A stretch of 64,000 nt of DNA from positions 1-64,000 of the forward strand of contig CAYTZN010000003.1 in the NCBI GenBank assembly GCA_964442495.1, written 5' to 3'. Position numbers and translations under genes: made by a program. How positions within the stretch are numbered: the first letter of the stretch is position 1; every line of letters starts with the position of its first letter. Origin of the DNA: CAYTZN01 sp964442495 (GTDB taxonomy: Bacteria > Pseudomonadota > Gammaproteobacteria > Legionellales > Legionellaceae). Of the stretch, positions 42,545 through 52,253 are shown one piece after another. The notes beneath the pieces are model-generated. The model saw nothing but the letters and a program-made list of their open reading frames with translations, did no database searches and had not been told where the DNA came from.

Positions 42545-42735
42545 GATCATCCGAAAATTGTTAGTCGTTGGGGAGTTTAAAAGCAAAAATAGAACCTAAT
42601 GAAGTCACTTATTGAAGTCAAGTTTTTTCTTGTAACGTTCCCTGAAGCGTTATTCTGGGGTATAGAGTAGGTGGTTTCAGACTTATATGCCAAGTACATG
42701 ATAAAACCATCATTATTCTTGTTCTTGAAGTCGGT

Positions 42736-42842
42736 CACCGAAGGGATGTTTATAAATAGGAATGATTTTAGGGTTGTTGATCATTTGGCTTCAAGCTCGT
42801 TTATTACCTTCTTAAAAATGCGTATGATTCAACCCTTCGGTG
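42736..42842. other. Distant 10-base inverted repeat flanking the rnhB leader
   Basis: CACCGAAGGG (42736-42745) and CCCTTCGGTG (42833-42842) are exact reverse complements 87 bases apart. The second overlaps the GTG alternative start of rnhB. It could fold the leader RNA; this may be chance. Confidence 0.25.
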
Positions 42843-42860
42843 AATGACTCTAAGGGCACT

Positions 42861-43424
42861 ATGTATATTGCAGGGGTTGATGAGGTAGGGCGTGGCCCAT
42901 TGGCAGGGCCTGTGGTCACAGCGGCAGTTATTCTAAAGAAGCCTATAGACGGCATCAATGATTCAAAAAAACTCAGTGCATTGAAACGTCAACAATTGGC
43001 CATGAAAATTCGTGATGAAGCCCTTTGTTATGCTTATGGTCGTGCAGAGATTGATGAAATTGATAGCTTAAATATTCACCATGCTACGTTGTTAGCCATG
43101 AAGCGGGCGATAGAAGCGTTGCCTATCTGTCCTGAAAAAGTGTTTGTGGACGGTCTTTATGTTCCGAATGTGTCTATTTATTGTCAAGCAGTTGTGAAAG
43201 GGGATAGTTTAATCAAAGAGATTGGGGCCGCTTCCATCCTTGCAAAAGTTTTGCGAGATGAGGAGATGGAAGAGATGGATAAACTTTATCCTGGTTATGG
43301 TTTTGCTGAGCATAAAGGTTACCCCACAGCGTTTCACAGGGCTGCTTTAAAAAAATTAGGCCCATGTGCCATTCACCGACGAAGCTATGCCCCTGTAAAA
43401 GAAGCTTATGATGTTTTAGTATAA
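42861..43424 (+). CDS. rnhB: Ribonuclease HII
   Basis: Cleaves RNA in RNA-DNA hybrids and single ribonucleotides in DNA. YIAGVDEVGRGPLAGPVV holds the Asp-Glu pair, VFVDGLYVP the third Asp, and AASILAKVLRDEEM the last Asp region. The GYGFAEHKGYPT and RRSYAPVK motifs are intact. ATG 42861 has AAGGG five bases before it. A GTG at 42840 would add seven residues. It converges on the mrdB gene with a 30-base gap containing an A/T-rich palindrome. Confidence 0.93.
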   Translation: MYIAGVDEVGRGPLAGPVVTAAVILKKPIDGINDSKKLSALKRQQLAMKIRDEALCYAYGRAEIDEIDSLNIHHATLLAMKRAIEALPICPEKVFVDGLYVPNVSIYCQAVVKGDSLIKEIGAASILAKVLRDEEMEEMDKLYPGYGFAEHKGYPTAFHRAALKKLGPCAIHRRSYAPVKEAYDVLV

Positions 43425-43454
43425 TGGCCATTAAAAAAATTTTTGGGCCGTTGT

Positions 43455-44573
43455 CTAATTTAAATTATTAAATAAAATACGATGCGAACTAATCGACATC
43501 AAAATGCCAAACCCCGCAAGAAACGTCACCATGGCCGTACCCCCATAACTAACCAGAGGTAAAGGAATACCCACCACGGGTAAAATGCCCATGACCATGC
43601 CCATGTTTACAAATGCTGAGAGAAAAAATGTCATGCCCAAACTCGCTGCTAAGAGCCTTGTAAATGATGTTTGAGCATGTTTTGCTATGGAAAGGCTTCG
43701 TAGCGAAATTAACACCACTAAAATAATTAAAATAACGCTACCAATAAAGCCAAATTCCTCACTGCTTACTGCAAAAATAAAGTCCGTGGCATGTTCCGGT
43801 AAAAAATTAAGATGCGATTGGCTCCCAGCAAGCCAGCCTTTTCCAAATGCGCCACCGGACCCTATTGCAATTTTAGATTGGATAATGTGGTAGCCCGTGC
43901 CTAGAGGGTCTTGCTCTGGGTTAATAAGAGTAATGATGCGTTGCTTTTGGTAATCATGCATCACATGCCATAGCATTGGGGCGGCGAGACCTATTGCGGC
44001 GGTAAGGATAAGAACAATACGAAGGTGAACGCCTGCTAAAAAAATCACACAAAGCCCGGCTGAAATCACCATGATAGCAGTCCCTAAGTCAGGCTGCTTT
44101 GCAATTAATACAGCAGGAATGAATATAAAAAGTGCGGTTATGCTTAATGATTTAAAATCAATCGGTAATGGCTTTCGGTCAACGTACCAAGCCGCCATCA
44201 TCGGCACTGCTAGTTTCATGATTTCTGAAGGTTGAAATCGAAACACGCCTAGATCTAACCAACGTTGTGCCCCCTTGCCAATTTTACCCATCACCATGAC
44301 AGCGATGAGTAGAATAAGACCAATGGTATAGATCCATGGTGTCCATAGTTTATATTTATGTGGTGGTATAAATGCAAATACCACCATGATGGCTAAAGCG
44401 AAGAAAAGGCGAAGCGATTGACGCAATATCATCCCTATATTTTGATTAGAGGCGCTGTATAGAATGAACAGGCCCATGCCAATGAGCAATAGCAATAAAC
44501 CTAATAAAGGCAAATCAATGTATAAGGATTTACCGGTAAAGCGATACATGGGACGGGTATTGTTTATTTTCAT
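43455..44573 (-). CDS. mrdB: Rod-shape SEDS peptidoglycan polymerase RodA
   Basis: A 372-residue inner-membrane protein of about ten spans that polymerises glycan strands during elongation, with PBP2 as partner. RFQPSEIMKLAVPMM, AKQPDLGTAIMV, FLPEHATDFIFAVSSEEFG and LPLVSYGGTAM are the SEDS signatures. The catalytic-site Asp lies in the EHATDF loop. It overlaps the end of mrdA by four bases, so the two are translated together. Confidence 0.95.
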   Translation of the reverse strand: MKINNTRPMYRFTGKSLYIDLPLLGLLLLLIGMGLFILYSASNQNIGMILRQSLRLFFALAIMVVFAFIPPHKYKLWTPWIYTIGLILLIAVMVMGKIGKGAQRWLDLGVFRFQPSEIMKLAVPMMAAWYVDRKPLPIDFKSLSITALFIFIPAVLIAKQPDLGTAIMVISAGLCVIFLAGVHLRIVLILTAAIGLAAPMLWHVMHDYQKQRIITLINPEQDPLGTGYHIIQSKIAIGSGGAFGKGWLAGSQSHLNFLPEHATDFIFAVSSEEFGFIGSVILIILVVLISLRSLSIAKHAQTSFTRLLAASLGMTFFLSAFVNMGMVMGILPVVGIPLPLVSYGGTAMVTFLAGFGILMSISSHRILFNNLN

Positions 44574-46420
44574 GGTGAGGTCGTATTGTTTGTTAATTCA
44601 AAGTAGGCATCCATTACCTTACGGGCAACGCTTGCCGCAACAAAATCATTTTCTACCATTACAGCAAGGGCAATTTCTGGTTTTTCTACCGGTGCAAAGG
44701 CAATAAAAAGTGAATGATCACGTAAGGCTTCTGGAATGTCAGTATAGCGCTTCTTTTCATATTGGCTGCCACTAAACACTTGTGCGGTGCCTGTTTTTCC
44801 GGCAACCGTGTAAGGTGCTACACGACCAAAACGGTATGCTGTGCCTTCATTACTGCCAATAACAGCTTGCATGGCATCAGTAACAATCGTCCAATAGGCA
44901 TTGTTTTTTAATTGGATGGGGTATTCCTCTAAAGGGGAAAAGGCGTGGGTAGCACCCCTATCTTGTACTGTTTTGCCAAGTAAGTGCGGTCTAAAACGTT
45001 GTCCATGCTGGCTCAAGGATGCCGTTGCATTAGCCAATTGTAGGGGGGAGGCTAACATAAAGCCTTGCCCAATAGCAGTGATTAGCGTATCCCCGGGATA
45101 CCAATGCACGCCTTTACTGCGACGCTTCCAGCTAGGGCTAGGCACAAGGCCCGGCGCTTCTTCAAAGAGGTCAATATGAGAAAGTTGCCCAAAGCCAAAT
45201 TGAACGAGCATTTCCTCGATGGCGGTAATTCCCATCTTATTGCCCAACTGATAAAAATAAGTATCACAAGACACCGTAATGGCACGCTTCAGATTGATGA
45301 TACCATGTCCAGTTCGTTTCCAATCCCTGTAAAAGTGGCTGACGCCAGGCAATCTATACCATCCTGGGTCAAAGATTTTAGTTTCCGGTGTGACAACCCC
45401 TTTATCAAGGCCTGCAATTGCCACAAAAGGTTTTACGGTGGACGCTGGTGGGTATAAACCACGTACAGCTCTATTGTATAAGGGTCTATCGTGGGCATTC
45501 GCTAGCTCTTGATAATCTTTACTGCTAATGCCATTTACAAACATGTTGGGATTATAACTAGGAGAGCTAATCATGGCTAAAACATCACCATTGTTGACGT
45601 TGATAGCTACCACAGCGCCTCGCTTTTCCAGCATGGCTTGGTAGGCTGCCTCTTGCAAGCGGGCATCTATCGTGAGGTAAATTTTAGCGCCTGAAATGGG
45701 TGTTTGTTTACTTAAAACTCGAAGTGTTCTTCCACTGACGTCAGTTTCAACTTGTTGGTAGCCCACTTGCCCATGCAAAATATCCTCATAATATTTTTCT
45801 ATACCTGATTTGCCAATAAAATTTGTAGCGCGATAGTTAGTGCTGTTGACTTGTTTTAATTCTTGTTCATTAATACGGCCAACATAACCTAGAACATGAG
45901 CGGTTACTTCACCTAGTGGGTAATAACGCATGAGCCTTGCTTTAATACTGACACCAGGAAATTGGTATTGATTGCTCGCAAATATAGCCACATCTTCTTG
46001 GCTTAATTTAAGTTTAAAGGGAATGGGAACATAGCCGTGGTTTTGTGTACGAGCACGGTTAAAATTTTCAATGTCGTCATCTGTGATTGAAGGCAATAGT
46101 TCTTTCAGGCGTTGCAGGGTTTTTGCTAAGTCTTTAACCCGTTCAGGAACAATTTCAAGGACATACACTGGCACATTGTCTGCAAGAACCACCCCATTTT
46201 TATCAAAAATAATTCCGCGTGGGGGCGATATGGGGATAATGCTCATCTGATTTTTTAAAGACATGGTGGCGTAATGCTTGTATTGATCAAATTGTAGATA
46301 AGCTAGGCGTAAAACCAACGTGAGAGAGAGAATAATGATGAGAGCTACCAGCACACTAAGACGAAAGTAGTGCAGCTGCGATTCAACATGGTCATTTTTA
46401 ACGGATTTATTCAAACGCAT
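44570..46420 (-). CDS. mrdA: Penicillin-binding protein 2, elongasome transpeptidase
   Basis: A 616-residue class B PBP. One membrane anchor lies at residues 21-42. The pedestal domain has PPRGIIFDKNG, and the transpeptidase domain starts near residue 245. The catalytic Ser327 is in PPASTVK, followed by TVSCDTYFYQLG and VAGKTGTAQVFSG. It cross-links peptidoglycan for rod shape and is the target of mecillinam in E. coli. The order rsfS-rlmH-mrdA-mrdB is widely conserved, and the gap from rlmH is ten bases. Confidence 0.95.
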   Translation of the reverse strand: MRLNKSVKNDHVESQLHYFRLSVLVALIIILSLTLVLRLAYLQFDQYKHYATMSLKNQMSIIPISPPRGIIFDKNGVVLADNVPVYVLEIVPERVKDLAKTLQRLKELLPSITDDDIENFNRARTQNHGYVPIPFKLKLSQEDVAIFASNQYQFPGVSIKARLMRYYPLGEVTAHVLGYVGRINEQELKQVNSTNYRATNFIGKSGIEKYYEDILHGQVGYQQVETDVSGRTLRVLSKQTPISGAKIYLTIDARLQEAAYQAMLEKRGAVVAINVNNGDVLAMISSPSYNPNMFVNGISSKDYQELANAHDRPLYNRAVRGLYPPASTVKPFVAIAGLDKGVVTPETKIFDPGWYRLPGVSHFYRDWKRTGHGIINLKRAITVSCDTYFYQLGNKMGITAIEEMLVQFGFGQLSHIDLFEEAPGLVPSPSWKRRSKGVHWYPGDTLITAIGQGFMLASPLQLANATASLSQHGQRFRPHLLGKTVQDRGATHAFSPLEEYPIQLKNNAYWTIVTDAMQAVIGSNEGTAYRFGRVAPYTVAGKTGTAQVFSGSQYEKKRYTDIPEALRDHSLFIAFAPVEKPEIALAVMVENDFVAASVARKVMDAYFELTNNTTSP

Positions 46421-46430
46421 CGTATAGTTA

Positions 46431-46901
46431 TCATTTATGGTAAGGGTGGTTATTTAAAATAGACCATGCGCGGTAGAGCGCTTCTACCAGTGTCACACGT
46501 ACTAACGTGTGTGGTAAGGTAAGTTTTGAGAGTGACCAGCGCTCATCACTACGAGCCACCAATGTTCTAGCGAGGCCCTCAGGTCCCCCAATTAAAAAAC
46601 ATAAATGGCTTGTGATTTGTTGTAGCCGGGCAATTTTTTCAGCTAACTGCTCACTGGTAAATGCTTCTCCGGTAAGATCAAGCGAAATAACGCGGGCATT
46701 ATTGGGAATAGCGTCCTGCATCATCGCTAGTTCTTTTTCTAGTATACGAGATATATCGGTTGATTTTCCGCGGCGCAAAAGCGGAATTTCAATGATTGCG
46801 AGGGTTACGCCGTCTTGAAGCCGTTTAGCATAGTCTTTTACTGCTTGGTCAACCCAGGCAGGCATTTTATTACCCATTGTCACAACAGTAATTTTCAACA
46901 T
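46431..46901 (-). CDS. rlmH: 23S rRNA pseudouridine-1915 N3-methyltransferase RlmH
   Basis: A 156-residue SPOUT enzyme that acts on assembled 70S ribosomes. CFLIGGPEGLA is the SAM-binding loop within the C-terminal knot. LSKLTLPHTLVRVTLVEALYR and the ending HPYHK are near invariant, the tail being needed for catalysis. Length is exactly typical. It lies 24 bases downstream of rsfS. Confidence 0.96.
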   Translation of the reverse strand: MLKITVVTMGNKMPAWVDQAVKDYAKRLQDGVTLAIIEIPLLRRGKSTDISRILEKELAMMQDAIPNNARVISLDLTGEAFTSEQLAEKIARLQQITSHLCFLIGGPEGLARTLVARSDERWSLSKLTLPHTLVRVTLVEALYRAWSILNNHPYHK

Positions 46902-46925
46902 GCGTGTGCCAGTTGCAGTGAGATG

Positions 46926-47258
46926 TTAATGGGATGGATTTTGCCACAGACCTTCTAAATTATAAAAGGCTCGACTCTCAGGTTGCATCACATGAAGGAT
47001 AAAATCACCAAAATCAACCAAAGCCCAATCACCAGTTTCTAAACCACTGCGATGAAGTGCCGGTAAATGTTCATTTTTCATGTGCTCAATCACCGCTTCT
47101 GCGATAGCTTTAACATGACGAGAAGAGCGGCCAGCGCAGACTATCATGAAATCAGTAATGGTGGTTTGTGCGCTTACATCAATCACAGTAACGTCAATGG
47201 CTTGGATTTCTTCAAGAGCATGAATAAGGGCGTTTAATTTAGGATTTGTATTAGGCAT
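46926..47258 (-). CDS. rsfS: Ribosomal silencing factor RsfS
   Basis: A 110-residue protein that binds L14 and blocks subunit joining under starvation. TDFMIVCAGRSSRHVKAIAE and GDWALVDFGDFILHVM are the family signatures. It is the first gene of the rsfS-rlmH-mrdA-mrdB operon here. nadD, the frequent upstream neighbour, is absent, replaced by an oppositely spaced gap and a transporter. Confidence 0.94.
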   Translation of the reverse strand: MPNTNPKLNALIHALEEIQAIDVTVIDVSAQTTITDFMIVCAGRSSRHVKAIAEAVIEHMKNEHLPALHRSGLETGDWALVDFGDFILHVMQPESRAFYNLEGLWQNPSH

Positions 47259-47366
47259 ATGATAGTTATCGATTCATTCAAAAGGCGATGGATGATAACA
47301 GCAATTGAGCATACACACAAAAAATGTTGCTAATTGGGAGGGACTGATTAAAAGAGTGATTTTTTT

Positions 47367-47401
47367 CCCCGTCATCCAGCTCGAAATAAAGGATTACGGG
47401 G
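47367..47401. repeat. GC-capped hairpin between rsfS and the POT transporter gene
   Basis: CCCCGTCATCC (47367-47377) pairs with GGATTACGGGG (47391-47401) with one mismatch. A run of seven T precedes it on the + strand. It lies just beyond the transporter stop. The sequence looks like a dispersed palindromic repeat and may help terminate the minus-strand transcript. Confidence 0.4.
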
Positions 47402-47423
47402 GATAGATTTGTTCTTGAAAAAA

Positions 47424-48905
47424 TTATTTGGACTTAAACATGAGGTACTTAATGCACATGTTTAAAGCAATGCACAGCAAGGTTATGCCAAATAAAATAG
47501 ACATCAGCAAGCTAAATGAGGCTGCATAGTCATGCTTTAAGGTAATGATAGAGACCTCCCCCATTGGAATCGCGGTAAGTTCGGCTAATTTCCCGGATAA
47601 AAAACCACCGATGCCCAGTGAAACAAAGAAAATGCCCATCATGGTGCTTACCTTTTTAGGGCTTGCAAGCAGGGTTATGGCAGATAGTCCTACAGGAGAC
47701 AATAAAAGTTCCGCGAAGGAAATCATAAGGTAGGCAGGTATAATGTATAGCGAAGGTAACAATTCTTGAGATAAGTCGCTTCTAGATACAACAGCGATTA
47801 ACACATACGCCATAAGTATAAACATGATGGCGTAAACAAATTTATTTCCCGTTTGAATAATGTTTTGTTTAGGATGCTTAAAATCTATTTTTCGGCGAGT
47901 AATCATGAGGCCTAAAATAATCATGCCAAGACTTTGAACACTAACATAATAAGGCGGTGGAAATGAGATGCCAAATAACGTGGGTTCTACAACCCTTGAG
48001 ATAAAAAGGGTGAGTGATAAAAACATTTGAAAATAAAAAGCCCAAAACGCAACAGAAATCAGACAGAGCAGGAGAATCACAATGGTTTGTCGAGCTTGGA
48101 GTGGTGTTTCACATTTTACGCAATACAGTAAATAAGCGACGGATAATAAAACCACGATAATAAATACCGTGTCAGCAATGGTTGGGTAATTTAGAATATA
48201 AAAAGCAGCGATCCATAACGACAGCATCATTAATAATGCTATCAATATTTTTTGGAATTGATATTGGAACGGGTGATAATCCTTAATACGATAATGGTAT
48301 ATACCAAAACCAAATGTTCCTATGGCTATGACCATGCCAAGAGCCGCACTTACAAAAGAAACAGACCAACCAAAATGAGCGTTAAGATAGCTCGGTAAGG
48401 TTGTGCCGAGGATAATACCTGTTGTGATCCCCATGTAAAAAATAGTAAACCCTTTTTCACGATTGGGTGAGCCTACTGGATATTCATTGCCCAATAAAGA
48501 GGAAATGTTAGGCTTCAATAAACCCGTACCTACCGCAATGCCAGCAAGTGAGCTGGTAAGGCCTAAATCGGTTAAAACAAAAGACACGGCAATATAACTT
48601 ACTAATAAAACGACCGCACCCACTAGAATGGAATTTTTTTGGCCCAATAAGTGATCCGCTATCCATCCGCCTATCACAGGGGAGAGGTAAGTGAGTGCTG
48701 TAAAGGAACCAACCAGGGAATAAATTCGCTTATCGTCCCACTGAAAATGGAGTGCTAAATAGAGTGCCAGTAGGGTTTGGACCACATAGAAGCCATAGCG
48801 CTCCCACATTTCTGTTGCAAAAAAAATACGAAGTGAGGGCGGGTGAGCTAAGGATTGATTCTGCATAGGGGGCTTGTTGTTAATTAAATGAGCACATTCT
48901 ATCAT
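47424..48905 (-). CDS. POT-family proton-dependent oligopeptide transporter
   Basis: About 493 residues with 12-14 hydrophobic spans. FFATEMWERYGFYVVQTLLA carries the ExxER-type proton motif (EMWERYGFY). GGWIADHLLGQKNSILVG and FTIFYMGITTGIILG are the POT signatures. It imports di- and tripeptides with protons, useful for an amino-acid-consuming intracellular bacterium. Starts at 48923 (GTG), 48905 or 48866 are possible. 48905 is used because GTGAG lies close before it. It is divergent from hutU, with direct repeats in between. Confidence 0.87.
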   Translation of the reverse strand: MIECAHLINNKPPMQNQSLAHPPSLRIFFATEMWERYGFYVVQTLLALYLALHFQWDDKRIYSLVGSFTALTYLSPVIGGWIADHLLGQKNSILVGAVVLLVSYIAVSFVLTDLGLTSSLAGIAVGTGLLKPNISSLLGNEYPVGSPNREKGFTIFYMGITTGIILGTTLPSYLNAHFGWSVSFVSAALGMVIAIGTFGFGIYHYRIKDYHPFQYQFQKILIALLMMLSLWIAAFYILNYPTIADTVFIIVVLLSVAYLLYCVKCETPLQARQTIVILLLCLISVAFWAFYFQMFLSLTLFISRVVEPTLFGISFPPPYYVSVQSLGMIILGLMITRRKIDFKHPKQNIIQTGNKFVYAIMFILMAYVLIAVVSRSDLSQELLPSLYIIPAYLMISFAELLLSPVGLSAITLLASPKKVSTMMGIFFVSLGIGGFLSGKLAELTAIPMGEVSIITLKHDYAASFSLLMSILFGITLLCIALNMCIKYLMFKSK

Positions 48906-48949
48906 ACAGATCTCACGGTTCACAAACCTTAATCGTTCACTTATAGTGC

Positions 48950-49005
48950 TTGGCTTGGATGAAATAGTTAGGTGTAAAAATTAGATGTGTTTGGCCTGGA
49001 TGAAA
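48950..49005. promoter_or_regulatory. Direct repeats between the POT transporter and hutU
   Basis: TTGGCTTGGATGAAA (48950-48964) and TTGGCCTGGATGAAA (48991-49005) agree at 14 of 15 bases. Their starts are 41 bases apart, close to four helical turns. They lie in the divergent gap 50-108 bases before hutU. They may be operator sites for a regulator of peptide or histidine use, but no regulator gene is present nearby. Confidence 0.4.
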
Positions 49006-49057
49006 ATGGCGTAAGCTTTGATTTGTAAAATTTAAATTTTCTAGGATGGAGAAATAA

Positions 49058-50746
49058 ATGCTGATGCGTACTGATATGAACCGTCGTATTTCTGCAAGGC
49101 GAGGGAGTGGTCTAGAGGCCAAAAGTTGGCTCACAGAAGCCGCCCTTCGCATGCTTTGCAACAATTTAGACCAAGAAGTAGCAGAAGCCCCAGAATCATT
49201 AATCGTATACGGTGGTCTTGGACGAGCGGCTCGAGACTGGAGCTCTTTTGATAAAATAGTCGAAGTTTTGAAAGTGTTGGATCATGATCAAACCCTACTC
49301 ATTCAATCTGGCAAACCCGTTGGTGTTTTTACAACACATGAAAATGCGCCCCGTGTATTGATAGCAAATTCTAATTTAGTAGCGCATTGGGCGACGTGGG
49401 AGCATTTTAATGAGCTCGATAAAAAAGGTTTGATGATGTACGGTCAAATGACTGCTGGCAGTTGGATTTATATTGGTTCCCAAGGCATAGTGCAAGGAAC
49501 TTACGAAACGTTCATGGCTGCAGCTAAAAAGCATTACAATGCAGATCTTTCTGGGCGATGGGTATTAACAGCAGGTTTAGGCGGTATGGGTGGGGCGCAA
49601 CCCCTTGCAGCAACCATGGCAAATGCAAGTGTCCTTGCTGTTGAATGCTGTTTCGCACATATCGAAAAACGTATCAAAACGCGTTATTTGGATAAATTCA
49701 CCGATAATCTTTCAATAGCATTATCATGGATTGATGAGGCGTGTCAGCGTCGACAACCCATTTCTGTGGGATTGTTAGGAAATGCGGCAGATATTTATCC
49801 AGAGCTTGTTAAAATGGGAGTAACGCCAGCGTTAGTTACTGATCAAACCAGTGCGCATGACCCTCTTAATGGTTATTTACCAAGTGGTTGGACGTTGGAA
49901 AAAGTTGAATCCATGCGGGAGTCCTCACCAGAAGAAGTCGTTAAAGCGGCGAAAGCTTCGATGGCGTTGCAAGTCAAGGCCATGCTAGCGTTTCATAAGC
50001 GAGGAATACCTGTGTTTGATTATGGCAATAATATTCGTCAAATGGCGAGTGAGGCCGGTGTTTCTAATGCGTTTGATTTTCCAGGTTTTGTTGAAGCTTA
50101 TATCCGACCGCTTTTTTGTGAGGGGATTGGTCCTTTTCGCTGGGTAGCTTTGTCGGGTGACCCTGAAGATATTTATGCAACGGATGAATGTGTTAAGCGT
50201 TTAATGCCAAATAATGCACCTTTACACCGTTGGTTAGACATGGCACGCGATAAAATTGCATTTCAAGGGTTGCCGGCACGTATTTGTTGGTTAGGTTTAA
50301 ATGATAGAGCGCGTTGTGCACTAGCGTTTAATGAGATGGTTAAAAATGGCGAACTCAAGGCGCCGATTGTTATCGGTCGTGATCATCTGGATTCGGGCTC
50401 TGTTGCAAGCCCCAATCGTGAAACAGAGGGGATGCTTGATGGCAGTGATGCTGTCTCTGATTGGCCATTACTGAATGCGTTATTAAATTGTGCAAGTGGT
50501 GCGACATGGGTCAGCATTCATCATGGAGGGGGGGTCGGCATGGGTTTTTCGCAACATGCAGGCATGGTGATTGTGGCTGATGGCACTGAAAGGACTGCGT
50601 TAAAGCTTGCTCGTGTACTTTACAATGACCCTGCAACAGGCGTCATGCGACATGCTGATGCAGGGTATATCAAAGCGAAGGAATGTGCTAAAAAAAATCA
50701 TTTGTGGTTGCCCATGGTGTCTCTGGATGAGGTGAGAAATGGTTGA
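49058..50746 (+). CDS. hutU: Urocanate hydratase
   Basis: Second step of histidine breakdown, urocanate to imidazolone propionate, using tightly bound NAD. The 562 residues are full length. LIVYGGLGRAARDW, MYGQMTAGSWIYIGSQGIVQ and LTAGLGGMGGAQPLA (NAD loop) are family hallmarks. The C-terminal block WVSIHHGGGVGMGFSQHAGM contains the catalytic cysteine/histidine area. GGAG lies eight bases before ATG 49058. hutH overlaps its end by eight bases, so the order is the reverse of the reaction order. Confidence 0.96.
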   Translation: MLMRTDMNRRISARRGSGLEAKSWLTEAALRMLCNNLDQEVAEAPESLIVYGGLGRAARDWSSFDKIVEVLKVLDHDQTLLIQSGKPVGVFTTHENAPRVLIANSNLVAHWATWEHFNELDKKGLMMYGQMTAGSWIYIGSQGIVQGTYETFMAAAKKHYNADLSGRWVLTAGLGGMGGAQPLAATMANASVLAVECCFAHIEKRIKTRYLDKFTDNLSIALSWIDEACQRRQPISVGLLGNAADIYPELVKMGVTPALVTDQTSAHDPLNGYLPSGWTLEKVESMRESSPEEVVKAAKASMALQVKAMLAFHKRGIPVFDYGNNIRQMASEAGVSNAFDFPGFVEAYIRPLFCEGIGPFRWVALSGDPEDIYATDECVKRLMPNNAPLHRWLDMARDKIAFQGLPARICWLGLNDRARCALAFNEMVKNGELKAPIVIGRDHLDSGSVASPNRETEGMLDGSDAVSDWPLLNALLNCASGATWVSIHHGGGVGMGFSQHAGMVIVADGTERTALKLARVLYNDPATGVMRHADAGYIKAKECAKKNHLWLPMVSLDEVRNG

Positions 50747-52253
50747 AAAACATACGCTTAACCCTGGTAAGCTAGATTTAAACGAATTAAGAAAATGGCA
50801 CACCTTAAAAATGCATTGTGTGTTGAACACATCGTGTTTGCCAGTGATAAACGCTGCATCCGTAATGGTAGGGCAGGTGCTAAAGGATAAACGGACTGTT
50901 TATGGTATAAATACAGGGTTTGGTTCTTTATCTCATCAATCTATCTCTGCTGAAAAATTGCAGCAATTACAACGCAATATTGTATTGTCGCATGCTTGTG
51001 GCACCGGCGAGTTGTTGTCAGATGAGGTGGTTAGACTTATTTTATTTCTAAAAATCAATAGCTTGGCTCGAGGGTATTCAGGGGTGCGATTGGAGCTGAT
51101 AGAAGCTTTACTTGTTCTTTATAATACGGAAATCTACCCATGCATTCCCTCAAAAGGCTCTGTGGGGGCTTCGGGCGATCTCGTCCCTTTGGCGCATTTG
51201 TCATTGCCTTTATTAGGCGTGGGTGAAGTGCGTTATAAAGGCAAAATCATTTCTGCAAAAGAGGGTTTAAGTATTGTGGGGCTCAAACCCTTTGAATTGG
51301 CTCCTAAAGAGGGGTTGGCTTTATTAAATGGTTTGCAAGTGTCAACAGCACTTTGTTTACAGGCTTATTTCAGTGCGGAACAATTATTTGAGACGGCTGT
51401 TATAGCTGGTAGTTTATCGGTGGATGCGGCAGCGGCAAGCGATGTGCCTTTTGATGAGCGAGTTCATCTCGTGCGGGGGCATCGTGCGCAGATTGAGGTG
51501 GCAAAACGTTATCGAGAGCTTTTAAAAGGAAGCAGCATACGTGAGTCTCATCGGGAGTGCGCACGCGTGCAAGACCCTTACTCTTTGCGTTGCCAACCCC
51601 AAATCATGGGCGCGGTTTTGCATCAAATGCAGTTTGTGGCAGAAACATTGTTGGTGGAAGCCAATGCCGTTTCAGACAACCCGTTGGTGTTTGCAGAGGG
51701 TAATGAGATTTTATCGGGTGGAAATTTTCATGGTGAAATAATAGCAATGGCCGCTGATAATTTAGCGTTAGCCATTGCTGAAATGGGTGCTAATGCCGAG
51801 CGTCGTATTGCGTTGTTAATTGACAGTCATTTTAGTGGATTACCTGCATTTTTAGTGAAAGAAAGTGGGTTAAACTCAGGTTTCATGATAGCCCATGTGA
51901 CAGCTGCCGCGTGTGCGAGCGATAACAAAGCCCTTGCTCATCCTCACAGTGTGGATAGTATACCCACCTCGGCGAATCAAGAGGATCATGTATCCATGGC
52001 CACAAATGGTGCGTTGCGTTTGTTTTCAATGATTGAAAATACGGCAACTATTTTAGCGATAGAGGTATTGGCGGCATGTCAGGGTTTGGATTTTAGACAG
52101 CCTTTGTTAACATCGTCACGATTACAAAAAATTCATCGCTATGTGAGAACCTTGGTCAGCCATTATGAGGAAGATCGTTATTTTTCACCAGATATCGCTA
52201 CGATTAAACAACAAATTTTAATGGGTAAATTTTTAATAAACGAGACATTATGA
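50739..52253 (+). CDS. hutH: Histidine ammonia-lyase
   Basis: Removes ammonia from histidine to give urocanate. The 504 residues are the normal length. The Ala144-Ser145-Gly146 triplet in GSVGASGDLVPLAH forms the MIO prosthetic group. VYGINTGFGSL, SDNPLVF, GGNFHGEIIAMAADN and SANQEDHVSMA are conserved active-site blocks. It is translated with hutU upstream and rnhA downstream (four-base overlap). hutI and hutG, needed for the complete route to glutamate, are not in this window. Confidence 0.97.
   Translation: MVEKHTLNPGKLDLNELRKWHTLKMHCVLNTSCLPVINAASVMVGQVLKDKRTVYGINTGFGSLSHQSISAEKLQQLQRNIVLSHACGTGELLSDEVVRLILFLKINSLARGYSGVRLELIEALLVLYNTEIYPCIPSKGSVGASGDLVPLAHLSLPLLGVGEVRYKGKIISAKEGLSIVGLKPFELAPKEGLALLNGLQVSTALCLQAYFSAEQLFETAVIAGSLSVDAAAASDVPFDERVHLVRGHRAQIEVAKRYRELLKGSSIRESHRECARVQDPYSLRCQPQIMGAVLHQMQFVAETLLVEANAVSDNPLVFAEGNEILSGGNFHGEIIAMAADNLALAIAEMGANAERRIALLIDSHFSGLPAFLVKESGLNSGFMIAHVTAAACASDNKALAHPHSVDSIPTSANQEDHVSMATNGALRLFSMIENTATILAIEVLAACQGLDFRQPLLTSSRLQKIHRYVRTLVSHYEEDRYFSPDIATIKQQILMGKFLINETL

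Noticed and set aside
43425..43454. A/T palindrome between rnhB and mrdB as a strong terminator
   Set aside because: Only GGCC ends and an A-run/T-run pair can be matched; the stem is irregular and was not firm enough to list.
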